NCBI GenBank assembly: GCA_947561715.1
Contig: OX387201.1
Location: 7,334,001 to 7,398,000, forward strand
Direction of reading: 5' to 3'
Length of the DNA: 64,000 nt
From: Ascidia mentula
Lineage: Eukaryota; Chordata; Ascidiacea; Phlebobranchia; Ascidiidae
Each line of letters opens with the position of its first letter. Positions within the stretch are counted from its first letter, which is position 1. The position numbers and the translations under genes are program-made. The notes under the pieces are model-generated. The model did not search any database. It worked only from the letters and a program-made list of their open reading frames with translations, and had not been told where the DNA came from. Below, in pieces: positions 45,701 through 57,700 of the stretch.

Positions 45701-48700
45701 GCTTCGGTAGTTGCTTCTTCAGTTGCGATTGTCGTCGCGAAGCCTTCAGTGGTTGCAGCAATTGTCGTAGGTTCGGATTCTGTAGTTGCTCCTTCAGTTG
45801 CGATTGTCGTCGCGAAGCCTTCAGTGGTTGCAGCAATTGTCGTAGGTTCGGATTCTGTAGTTGCTTCTTCGGTTGCGATTGTCGTCGCAAAGCCTTCAGT
45901 GGTTGCAGCAATTGTCGTAGGTTCGGCTTCGGTAGTTGCTTCTTCAGTTGCGATTGTCGTCGCAAAGCCATCAGTTGTTGCAGCAATTGTCGTAGGTTCG
46001 GCTTCTGTAGTTGCTCCTTCAGTTGCGATTGTCGTCGCAAAGCCATCAGTTGTTGCAGCAATTGTGGTAGGTTCGGCTTCTGTAGTTGCTCCTTCAGTTG
46101 CGATTGTCGTCGCGAAGCCTTCAGTGGTTGCAGCAATTGCCGTAGGTTCGGCTTCTGTAGTTGCTTCTTCTGTTGCGATTGTCGTCGCAAAGCCTTCAGT
46201 GGTGGCAGCAATTGTCGTAGGTTCGGCTTCTGTAGTTGCTTCTTCTGTTGCGATTGTCGTCGCAAAGCCTTCAGTGGTTGCAGCAATTGTCGTAGGTTCG
46301 GCTTCTGTAGTTGCTTCTTCTGTTGCAATTGTCGTCGCAAAGCCTTCAGTGGTTGCAGCAACTGTCGTAGGTTCGGCTTCTGTAGTTGCTCCTTCAGTTG
46401 CGATTGTCGTCGCAAAGCCTTCAGTGGTTGTAGCAATTGTCATAGGTTCGGCTTCTGTAGTTGCTTCTTCAGTGGCGATTGTCGTCGCAAAGCCTTCAGT
46501 GGTTGCAGCAAATGTCGTAGGTTCGGCTTCTGTAGTTGCTTCTTCTGTTGCGATTGTCGTCGCAAAGCCTTCAGTGGTTGCAGCAATTGTCGTAGGTTCG
46601 GCTTCTGTAGTTGCTTCTTCAGTTGCGATTGTCGTCGCAAAGCCTTCAGTGGTTGCAGCAATTGTCGTAGGTTTGGCTTCGGTAGTTGCTTCTTCTGTTG
46701 CGATTGTCGTCGCAAAGCCTTCAGTGGTTGCAGCAATTGTCGTAGGTTCGGCTTCTGTAGTTGCTTCTTCAGTTGCGATTGTCGTCGCAAAGCCTTCAGT
46801 GGTTGCAGCAATTGTCGTAGGTTCGGCTTCGGTAGTTGCTTCTTCTGTTGCGATTGTCGTCGCAAAGCCTTCAGTGGTTGCAGCAATTGTCGTAGGTTCG
46901 GCTTCGGTAGTTGCTTCTTCTGTTGCGATTGTCGTCGCAAAGCCTTTAGTGGTTGCAGCAATTGTCGTAGGTTCGGCTTCTGTAGTTGCTCCTTCAGTTG
47001 CGATTGTCGTCGCAAAGCCATCAGTTGTTGCAGCAATTGTTGTAGGTTCGGCTTCTGTAGTTGCTCCTTCAGTTGCGATTGTCGTCGCGAAGCCTTCAGT
47101 GGTTGCAGCAATTGTCGTAGGTTCGGCTTCTGTAGTTGCTACTTCTGTTGCAATTGTCGTCGCAAAGCCTTCAGTGGTTGCAGCAATTGTCGTAGGTTCG
47201 GCTTCTGTAGCTGCTACTTCCGTTGCAATTGTCGTCGCAAAGCCTTCAGTGGTTGCAGCAATTGTCGTAGGTTCGGCTTCTGTAGTTGCTTCTTCAGTTG
47301 CGATTGTCGTCGCAAAGCCTTCAGTGGTTGCAGCAATTGTCGTAGGTTCGGCTTCTGTAGTTGCTTCTTCAGTTGCGATTGTCGTCGGAAAGCCTTCAGT
47401 GGTTGCAGCAATTGTCGTAGGTTCGGCTTCTGTAGTTGCTTCTTCAGTTGCGATTGTCGTCGCAAAGCCATCAGTTGTTGTAGCAATTGTCGTAGGTTCG
47501 GCTTCTGTAGTTGCTTCTTCAGTTGCAATTGTCGTCGCAAAGCCTTCAGTGGTTGCAGCAATTGTCGTAGGTTCGGATTCTGTAGTTGCTTCTTCAGTTG
47601 CGATTGTCGTCGCAAAGCCTTCAGTGGTTGCAGCAATTGTCGTAGGTTCGGCTTCGGTAGTTGCTTCTTCAGTTGCGATTGTCGTCGCAAAGCCATCAGT
47701 TGTTGCAGCAATTGTCGTAGGTTCGGCTTCTGTAGTTGCTTCTTCAGTTGCAATTGTCGTCGCAAAGCCTTCAGTGGTTGCAGCAATTGTCGTAGGTTCG
47801 GATTCTGTAGTTGCTTCTTCAGTTGTGATTGTCGTCGCAAAGCCTTCAGTGGTTGCAGCAATTGTCGTAGGTTCGGCTTCGGTAGTTGCTTTTTCAGTTG
47901 CGATTGTCGTCGCAAAGCCATCAGTTGTTGCAGCAATTGTCGTAGGTTCGGCTTCGGTAGTTGCTTCTTCAGTTGCGATTGTCGTCGCAAAGCCATCAGT
48001 TGTTGCAGCAATTGTCGTAGGTTCGGCTTCTGTAGTTGCTTCTTCTGTTGCGATTGTCGTCGCAAAGCCTTCAGTGGTTGCAGCAATTGTCGTAGGTTCG
48101 GCTTCTGTAGTTGCTTCTTCAGTTGCGATTGTCGTCGCAAAGCCTTCAGTGGTTGCAGCAATTGTCGTAGGTTCGGCTTCTGTAGTTGCTTCTTCTGTTG
48201 CAATTGTCGTCGCAAAGCCTTCAGTGGTTGCAGCAACTGTCGTAGGTTCGGCTTCTGTAGTTGCTTCTTCAGTTGCGATTGTCGTCGCAAAGCCTTCAGT
48301 GGTTGCAGCAATTGTCGTAGGTTCGGCTTCTGTAGTTGCTTCTTCTGTTGCAATTGTCGTCGCAAAGCCTTCAGTGGTTGCAGCAACTGTCGTAGGTTCG
48401 GCTTCTGTAGTTGATTCTTCTGTTGCGATTGTCGTCGCAAAGCCTTCAGTGGTTGCAGCAATTGTCGTAGGTTCGGCTTCTGTAGTTGCTTCTTCTGTTG
48501 CAATTGTCGTCGCAAAGCCTTCAGTGGTTGCAGCAGCTGTCGTAGGTTCGGCTTCTGTAGTTGCTTCTTCAGTGGCGATTGTCGTCGCAAAGCCTTCAGT
48601 GGTTGCAGCAATTGTCGTAGGTTCGGCTTCTGTAGTTGCTTCTTCAGTTGCGATTGTCGTCGCAAAGCCTTCAGTGGTTGCAGCAATTGTCGTAAGTTCG

Positions 48701-51700
48701 GCTTCGGTAGTTGCTTCTTCAGTTGCGATTGTCGTCGCAAAGCCTTCAGTGGTTGCAGCAATTGTCGTAGGTTCGGCTTCGGTAGTTGCTTCTTCAGTTG
48801 CGATTGTCGTCGCAAAGCCTTCAGTGGTTGCAGCAATTGTCGTAGGTTCGGCTTCGGTAGTTGCTTCTTCAGTTGCGATTGTCGTCGCAAAGCCTTCAGT
48901 GGTTGCAGCAATTGTCGTAGGTTCGGCTTCGGTAGTTGCTTCTTCTGTTGCGATTGTCGTCGCAAAGCCTTCAGTGGTTGCAGCAATTGTCGTAGGTTCG
49001 GCTTCGGTAGTTGCTTCTTCAGTTGCGATTGTCGTCGCAAAGCCTTCAGTGGTTGCAGCAATTGTCGTAGGTTCGGCTTCTGTAGTTGCTTCTTCTGTTG
49101 CGATTGTCGTCGCAAAGCCATCAGTTGTTGCAGCAATTGTCGTAGGTTCGGCTTCTGTAGTTGCTTCTTCAGTTGCAATTGTCGGCGCAAAGCCTTCAGT
49201 GGTTGCAGCAATTGTCGTAGGTTCGGATTCTGTAGTTGCTTCTTCAGTTGTGATTGTCGTCGCAAAGCCTTCAGTGGTTGCAGCAATTGTCGTAGGTTCG
49301 TCTTCGGTAGTTGCTTTTTCAGTTGCGATTGTCGTCGCAAAGCCATCAGTTGTTGCAGCAATTGTCGTAGGTTCGGCTTCGGTAGTTGCTTCTTCAGTTG
49401 CGATTGTCGTCGCAAAGCCATCAGTTGTTGCAGCAATTGTCGTAGGTTCGGCTTCTGTAGTTGCTTCTTCTGTTGCGATTGTCGTCGCAAAGCCTTCAGT
49501 GGTTGCAGCAATTGTCGTAGGTTCGGCTTCTGTAGTTGCTTCTTCAGTTGCGATTGTCGTCGCAAAGCCTTCAGTGGTTGCAGCAATTGTCGTAGGTTCG
49601 GCTTCTGTAGTTGCTTCTTCTGTTGCAATTGTCGTCGCAAAGCCTTCAGTGGTTGCAGCAACTGTCGTAGGTTCGGCTTCTGTAGTTGCTTCTTCAGTTG
49701 CGATTGTCGTCGCAAAGCCTTCAGTGGTTGCAGCAATTGTCGTAAGTTCGGCTTCGGTAGTTGCTTCTTCAGTTGCGATTGTCGTCGCAAAGCCTTCAGT
49801 GGTTGCAGCAATTGTCGTAGGTTCGGCTTCGGTAGTTGCTTCTTCAGTTGCGATTGTCGTCGCAAAGCCTTCAGTGGTTGCAGCAATTGTCGTAGGTTCG
49901 GCTTCGGTAGTTGCTTCTTCAGTTGCGATTGTCGTCGCAAAGCCTTCAGTGGTTGCAGCAATTGTCGTAGGTTCGGCTTCGGTAGTTGCTTCTTCAGTTG
50001 CGATTGTCGTCGCAAAGCCTTCAGTGGTTGCAGCAATTGTCGTAGGTTCGGCTTCGGTAGTTGCTTCTTCTGTTGCGATTGTCGTCGCAAAGCCTTCAGT
50101 GGTTGCAGCAATTGTCGTAGGTTCGGCTTCGGTAGTTGCTTCTTCAGTTGCGATTGTCGTCGCAAAGCCTTCAGTGGTTGCAGCAATTGTCGTAGGTTCG
50201 GCTTCTGTAGTTGCTTCTTCTGTTGCGATTGTCGTCGCAAAGCCATCAGTTGTTGCAGCAATTGTCGTAGGTTCGGCTTCTGTAGTTGCTTCTTCAGTTG
50301 CAATTGTCGTCGCAAAGCCTTCAGTGGTTGCAGCAATTGTCGTAGGTTCGGATTCTGTAGTTGCTTCTTCAGTTGTGATTGTCGTCGCAAAGCCTTCAGT
50401 GGTTGCAGCAATTGTCGTAGGTTCGGCTTCGGTAGTTGCTTTTTCAGTTGCGATTGTCGTCGCAAAGCCATCAGTTGTTGCAGCAATTGTCGTAGGTTCG
50501 TTTTCGGTAGTTGCTTCTTCAGTTGCGATTGTCGTCGCAAAGCCATCAGTTGTTGCAGCAATTGTCGTAGGTTCGGCTTCTGTAGTTGCTTCTTCTGTTG
50601 CGATTGTCGTCGCAAAGCCTTCAGTGGTTGCAGCAATTGTCGTAGGTTCGGCTTCTGTAGTTGCTTCTTCAGTTGCGATTGTCGTCGCAAAGCCTTCAGT
50701 GGTTGCAGCAATTGTCGTAGGTTCGGCTTCTGTAGTTGCTTCTTCTGTTGCAATTGTCGTCGCAAAGCCTTCAGTGGTTGCAGCAACTGTCGTAGGTTCG
50801 GCTTCTGTAGTTGCTTCTTCAGTTGCGATTGTCGTCGCAAAGCCTTCAGTGGTTGCAGCAATTGTCGTAGGTTCGGCTTCTGTAGTTGCTTCTTCTGTTG
50901 CAATTGTCGTCGCAAAGCCTTCAGTGGTTGCAGCAACTGTCGTAGGTTCGGCTTCTGTAGTTGCTTCTTCTGTTGCGATTGTCGTCGCAAAGCCTTCAGT
51001 GGTTGCAGCAATTGTCGTAGGTTCGGCTTCTGTAGTTGCTTCTTCTGTTGCAATTGTCGTCGCAAAGCCTTCAGTGGTTGCAGCAGCTGTCGTAGGTTCG
51101 GCTTCTGTGGTTGCTTCTTCAGTGGCGATTGTCGTCGCAAAGCCTTCAGTGGTTGCAGCAAATGTCGTAGGTTCGGCTTCTGTAGTTGCTTCTTCAGTTG
51201 CGATTGTCGTCGCAAAGCCTTCAGTGGTTGCAGCAATTGTCGTAAGTTCGGTTTCGGTAGTTGCTTCTTCAGTTGCGATTGTCGTCGCAAAGCCTTCAGT
51301 GGTTGCAGCAATTGTCGTAGGTTCGGCTTCGGTAGTTGCTTCTTCAGTTGCGATTGTCGTCGCAAAGCCTTCAGTGGTTGCAGCAATTGTCGTAGGTTCG
51401 GCTTCGGTAGTTGCTTCTTCAGTTGCGATTGTCGTCGCAAAGCCTTCAGTGGTTGCAGCAATTGTCGTAGGTTCGGCTTCGGTAGTTGCTTCTTCTGTTG
51501 CGATTGTCGTCGCAAAGCCTTCAGTGGTTGCAGCAATTGTCGTAGGTTCGGCTTCGGTAGTTGCTTCTTCTGTTGCGATTGTCGTCGCAAAGCCTTCAGT
51601 GGTTGCAGCAATTGTCGTCGGTTCGGCTTCTGTAGTTGCTTCTTCTGTTGCGATTGTCGTCGCAAAGCCTTCAGTGGTTGCAGCAAATGTCGTAGGTTCG

Positions 51701-54700
51701 GCTTCTGTAGTTGCTTCTTCAGTTGCGATTGTCGTCGCAAAGCCATCAGTGGTTGCAGCAATTGTCGTAGGTTCGGCTTCTGTAGTTGCTCCTTCAGTTG
51801 CGATTGTCGTCGCAAAGCCTTCAGTGGTTGCAGCAATTGTCGTAGGTTCGGCTTCTGTAGTTGCTCCTTCAGTTGCGATTGTCGTCGCAAAGCCATCAGT
51901 GGTTGCAGCAATTGTCGTAGGTTCGGCTTCTGTAGTTGCTTCTTCAGTTGCAATTGTCGTCGCAAAGCCTTCAGTGGTTGCAGCAATTGTCGTAGGTTCG
52001 GCTTCTGTAGTTGCTTCTTCAGTTGCGATTGTCGTCGCAAAGCCTTCAGTGGTTGCAGCAATTGTCGTAGGTTCGGCTTCGGTAGTTGCTTCTTCTGTTG
52101 CGATTGTCGTCGCAAAGCCATCAGTTGTTGCAGCAATTGTCGTAGGTTCGGCTTCTGTAGTTGCTTCTTCAGTTGCAATTGTCGTCGCAAAGCCTTCAGT
52201 GGTTGCAGCAATTGTCGTAGGTTCGGCTTCTGTAGTTGCTTCTTCAGTTGCGATTGTCGTCGCAAAGCCTTGAGTGGTTGCAGCAATTGTCGTAGGTTCG
52301 GCTTCTGTAGTTGCTTCTTCAGTTGCGATTGTCGTCGCAAAGCCATCAGTTGTTGCAGCAATTGTCGTAGGTTCGGCTTCTGTAGTTGCTCCTTCAGTTG
52401 CGATTGTCGTCGCAAAGCCATCAGTTGTTGCAGCAATTGTCGTAGGTTCGGCTTCTGTAGTTGCTTCTTCAGTTGCGATTGTCGTCGCAAAGCCTTCAGT
52501 GGTTGCAGCAATTGTCGTAGGTTCGGCTTCGGTAGTTGCTTCTTCTGTTGCGATTGTCGTCGCAAAGCCTTCAGTGGTTGCAGCAAATGTCGTAGGTTCG
52601 GCTTCTGTAGTTGCTTCTTCAGTTGCGATTGTCGTCGCAAAGCCTTCAGTGGTTGCTGCAATTGTTGTAGGTTCGGCTTCTGTAGTTGCTTCTTCAGTTG
52701 CGATTGTCGTCGCAAAGCCATCAGTTGTTGCAGCAATTGTCGGAGGTTCGGCTTCTGTAGTTGCTCCTTCAGTTGCGATTGTCGTCGCAAAGCCATCACT
52801 TGTTGCAGCAATTGTCGTAGGTTCGGCTTCTGTAGTTGCTCCTTCAGTTGCGATTGTCGTCGCGAAGCCTTCAGTGGTTGCAGCAATTGTCGTAGGTTCG
52901 GCTTCTGTAGTTGCTTCTTCTGTTGCGATTGTCGTCGCAAAGCTTTCAGTGGTTGCAGCAATTGTCGTAGGTTCGGCTTCTGTAGTTGCTCCTTCAGTTG
53001 CAATGGTCGTCGCAAAGCCTTCAGTGGTTGCAGCAATTGTCGTATGTTCGGCTTCTGTAGTTGCTTCTTCTGTTGCCATTGTCGTCGCAAAGCCTTCAGT
53101 GGTTGCAGCAATTGTCGTAGGTTCGGCTTCTGTAGTTGCTTCTTCAGTTGCGATTGTCGTCGCAAAGCCATCAGTTGTTGCAGCAATTGTCGTAGGTTCG
53201 GCTTCTGTAGTTGCTCCTTCAGTTGCGATTGTCGTCGCGAAGCCTTTAGTGGTTGCAGCAATTATCGTAGGTTCGGCTTCTGTAGTTGCTTCTTCAGTTG
53301 CGATTGTCGTCGCAAAGCCTTCAGTGGTTGCAGCAATAGTCGTAGGTTCGGCTTCTGTAGTTGCTTCTTCAGTTGCGATTGTCGTCGCAAAGCCATCAGT
53401 TGTTGCAGCAATTATCGTAGGTTCGGCTTCTGTAGTTGCTTCTTCAGTTGCGATTGTCGTCGCAAAGCCTTCAGTGGTTGCAGCAATAGTCGTAGGTTCG
53501 GCTTCTGTGGTTGCTTCTTCAGTGGCGATTGTCGTCGCAAAGCCTTCAGTGGTTGCAGCAAATGTCGTAGGTTCGGCTTCTGTAGTTGCTTCTTCAGTTG
53601 CGATTGTCGTCGCAAAGCCATCAGTTGTTGCAGCAATTATCGTAGGTTCGGCTTCTGTAGTTGCTTCTTCAGTTGCGATTGTCGTCGCAAAGCCTTCAGT
53701 GGTTGCAGCAGCTGTCGTAGGTTCGGCTTCTGTGGTTGCTTCTTCAGTGGCGATTGTCGTCGCAAAGCCTTCAGTGGTTGCAGCAAATGTCGTAGGTTCG
53801 GCTTCTGTAGTTGCTTCTTCAGTTGCGATTGTCGTCGCAAAGCCTTCAGTGGTTGCAGCAATTGTCGTAAGTTCGGCTTCGGTAGTTGCTTCTTCAGTTG
53901 CGATTGTCGTCGCAAAGCCTTCAGTGGTTGCAGCAATTGTCGTAGGTTCGGCTTCGGTAGTTGCTTCTTCAGTTGCGATTGTCGTCGCAAAGCCTTCAGT
54001 GGTTGCAGCAATTGTCGTAGGTTCGGCTTCGGTAGTTGCTTCTTCAGTTGCGATTGTCGTCGCAAAGCCTTCAGTGGTTGCAGCAATTGTCGTAGGTTCG
54101 GCTTCGGTAGTTGCTTCTTCTGTTGCGATTGTCGTCGCAAAGCCTTCAGTGGTTGCAGCAATTGTCGTAGGTTCGGCTTCGGTAGTTGCTTCTTCTGTTG
54201 CGATTGTCGTCGCAAAGCCTTCAGTGGTTGCAGCAATTGTCGTCGGTTCGGCTTCTGTAGTTGCTTCTTCTGTTGCGATTGTCGTCGCAAAGCCTTCAGT
54301 GGTTGCAGCAAATGTCGTAGGTTCGGCTTCTGTAGTTGCTTCTTCAGTTGCGATTGTCGTCGCAAAGCCATCAGTGGTTGCAGCAATTGTCGTAGGTTCG
54401 GCTTCTGTAGTTGCTCCTTCAGTTGCGATTGTCGTCGCAAAGCCTTCAGTGGTTGCAGCAATTGTCGTAGGTTCGGCTTCTGTAGTTGCTCCTTCAGTTG
54501 CGATTGTCGTCGCAAAGCCATCAGTGGTTGCAGCAATTGTCGTAGGTTCGGCTTCTGTAGTTGCTTCTTCAGTTGCAATTGTCGTCGCAAAGCCTTCAGT
54601 GGTTGCAGCAATTGTCGTAGGTTCGGCTTCTGTAGTTGCTTCTTCAGTTGCGATTGTCGTCGCAAAGCCTTCAGTGGTTGCAGCAATTGTCGTAGGTTCG

Positions 54701-57700
54701 GCTTCGGTAGTTGCTTCTTCTGTTGCGATTGTCGTCGCAAAGCCATCAGTTGTTGCAGCAATTGTCGTAGGTTCGGCTTCTGTAGTTGCTTCTTCAGTTG
54801 CAATTGTCGTCGCAAAGCCTTCAGTGGTTGCAGCAATTGTCGTAGGTTCGGCTTCTGTAGTTGCTTCTTCAGTTGCGATTGTCGTCGCAAAGCCTTGAGT
54901 GGTTGCAGCAATTGTCGTAGGTTCGGCTTCTGTAGTTGCTTCTTCAGTTGCGATTGTCGTCGCAAAGCCATCAGTTGTTGCAGCAATTGTCGTAGGTTCG
55001 GCTTCTGTAGTTGCTCCTTCAGTTGCGATTGTCGTCGCAAAGCCATCAGTTGTTGCAGCAATTGTCGTAGGTTCGGCTTCTGTAGTTGCTTCTTCAGTTG
55101 CGATTGTCGTCGCAAAGCCTTCAGTGGTTGCAGCAATTGTCGTAGGTTCGGCTTCGGTAGTTGCTTCTTCTGTTGCGATTGTCGTCGCAAAGCCTTCAGT
55201 GGTTGCAGCAAATGTCGTAGGTTCGGCTTCTGTAGTTGCTTCTTCAGTTGCGATTGTCGTCGCAAAGCCTTCAGTGGTTGCTGCAATTGTCGTAGGTTCG
55301 GCTTCTGTAGTTGCTTCTTCAGTTGCGATTGTCGTCGCAAAGCCATCAGTTGTTGCAGCAATTGTCGGAGGTTCGGCTTCTGTAGTTGCTCCTTCAGTTG
55401 CGATTGTCGTCGCAAAGCCATCACTTGTTGCAGCAATTGTCGTAGGTTCGGCTTCTGTAGTTGCTCCTTCAGTTGCGATTGTCGTCGCGAAGCCTTCAGT
55501 GGTTGCAGCAATTGTCGTAGGTTCGGCTTCTGTAGTTGCTTCTTCTGTTGCGATTGTCGTCGCAAAGCTTTCAGTGGTTGCAGCAATTGTCGTAGGTTCG
55601 GCTTCTGTAGTTGCTCCTTCAGTTGCAATGGTCGTCGCAAAGCCTTCAGTGGTTGCAGCAATTGTCGTATGTTCGGCTTCTGTAGTTGCTTCTTCTGTTG
55701 CCATTGTCGTCGCAAAGCCTTCAGTGGTTGCAGCAATTGTCGTAGGTTCGGCTTCTGTAGTTGCTTCTTCAGTTGCGATTGTCGTCGCAAAGCCATCAGT
55801 TGTTGCAGCAATTGTCGTAGGTTCGGCTTCTGTAGTTGCTCCTTCAGTTGCGATTGTCGTCGCGAAGCCTTTAGTGGTTGCAGCAATTATCGTAGGTTCG
55901 GCTTCTGTAGTTGCTTCTTCAGTTGCGATTGTCGTCGCAAAGCCTTCAGTGGTTGCAGCAATAGTCGTAGGTTCGGCTTCTGTAGTTGCTTCTTCAGTTG
56001 CGATTGTCGTCGCAAAGCCATCAGTTGTTGCAGCAATTATCGTAGGTTCGGCTTCTGTAGTTGCTTCTTCAGTTGCGATTGTCGTCGCAAAGCCTTCAGT
56101 GGTTGCAGCAATAGTCGTAGGTTCGGCTTCTGTAGTTGCTTCTTCAGTTGCGATTGTCGTCGCGAAGCCTTCAGTGGTTGCAGCAATTATCGTAGGTTCG
56201 GCTTCTGTAGTTGCTTCTTCAGTTGCGATTGTCGTCGCAAAGCCTTCAGTGGTTGCAGCAATAGTCGTAGGTTCGGCTTCTGTAGTTGCTTCTTCAGTTG
56301 CGATTGTCGTCGCAAAGCCATCAGTTGTTGCAGCAATTGTCGTAGGTTCGGCTTCTGTAGTTGCTTCTTCAGTTGCGATTGTCGTCGCAAAGCCTTCAGT
56401 GGTTGCAGCAATTGTCGTAGGTTCGGCTTCTGTAGTTGCTTCTTCAGTTGCGATTGTCGTCGCAAAGCCTTCAGTGGTTGCAGCAATTGTCGTAGGTTCG
56501 GCTTCTGTAGTTGCTTCTTCTGTTGCCATTGTCGTCGCAAAGCCTTCAGTGGTTGCAGCAATTGTCGTAGGTTCGGCTTCTGTAGTTGCTTCTTCTGTTG
56601 CGATTGTCGTCGCAAAGCCTTCAGTGGTTGCAGAAATTGTCGTAGGTTCGGCTTCTGTAGTTGCTTCTTCTGTTGCAATTGTCGTCGCAAAGCCTTCAGT
56701 GGTTGCAGCAACTGTCGTAGGTTCGGCTTCTGTAGTTGCTTCTTCAGTTGCGATTGTCGTCGCAAAGCCTTCAGTGGTTGCAGCAATTGTCGTAGGTTCG
56801 GCTTCTGTAGTTGCGATTGTCGTCGCAAAGCCTTCAGTGGTTGCAGCAATTGTCGTAGGTTCGGCTTCTGTAGTTGCTTCTTCAGTGGCGATTTTCGTCG
56901 CAAAGCCTTCAGTGGTTGCAGCAAATGTCGTAGGTTCGGCTTCTGTAGTTGCGATTGTCGTCGCAAAGCCTTCAGTGGTTGCAGCAATTGTCGTTGGTTG
57001 GGCTTCTGTAGTTGCTTCTTCTGTTGCGATTGTCGTCGCAAAGCCTTCAGTGGTTGCAGCAATTGTCGTAGGTTCGGCTTCTGTAGTTGCTTCTTCTGTT
57101 GCAATTGTCGTCGCAAAGCCTTCAGTGGTTGCAGCAATTGTCGTAGGTTCGGCTTCTGTAGTTGCTACTTCTGTTGCAATTGTCGTCGCAAAGCCTTCAG
57201 TGGTTGCAGCAAATGTCGTAGGTTTGGCTTCTGTAGTTGCTACTTCTGTTGCAATTGTCGTCGCAAAGCCTTCAGTGGTTGCAGCAATTGTCGTAGGTTC
57301 GGCTTCTGTAGTTGCTTCTTCAGTTGCGATTGTCGTCGCAAAGCCTTCATTGGTTGCAGCAATTGTCGTAGGTTCGGCTTCTGTAGTTGCTTCTTCAGTT
57401 GCGATTGTCGTCGCAAAGCCTTCAGTGGTTGCAGCAATTGTCGTAGGTTCGACTTCTGTAGTTGCTTCTTCAGTTGCGATTGTCGTCGCAAAGCCTTCAG
57501 TGGTTGCAGCAAATGTCATAGGTTCGGCTTCTGTAGTTGCTTCTTCAGTTGCGATTGTCGTCCCAAAGCCTTCAGTGGTTGCAGCAATTGTCGTAGGTTC
57601 GGCTTCTGTAGTTGCTTCTTCAGTTGCGATTGTCGTCGCAAAGCCATCAGTTGTTGCAGCAATTGTCGTAGGTTCGGCTTCTGTATTGGCTTCTTCAGTT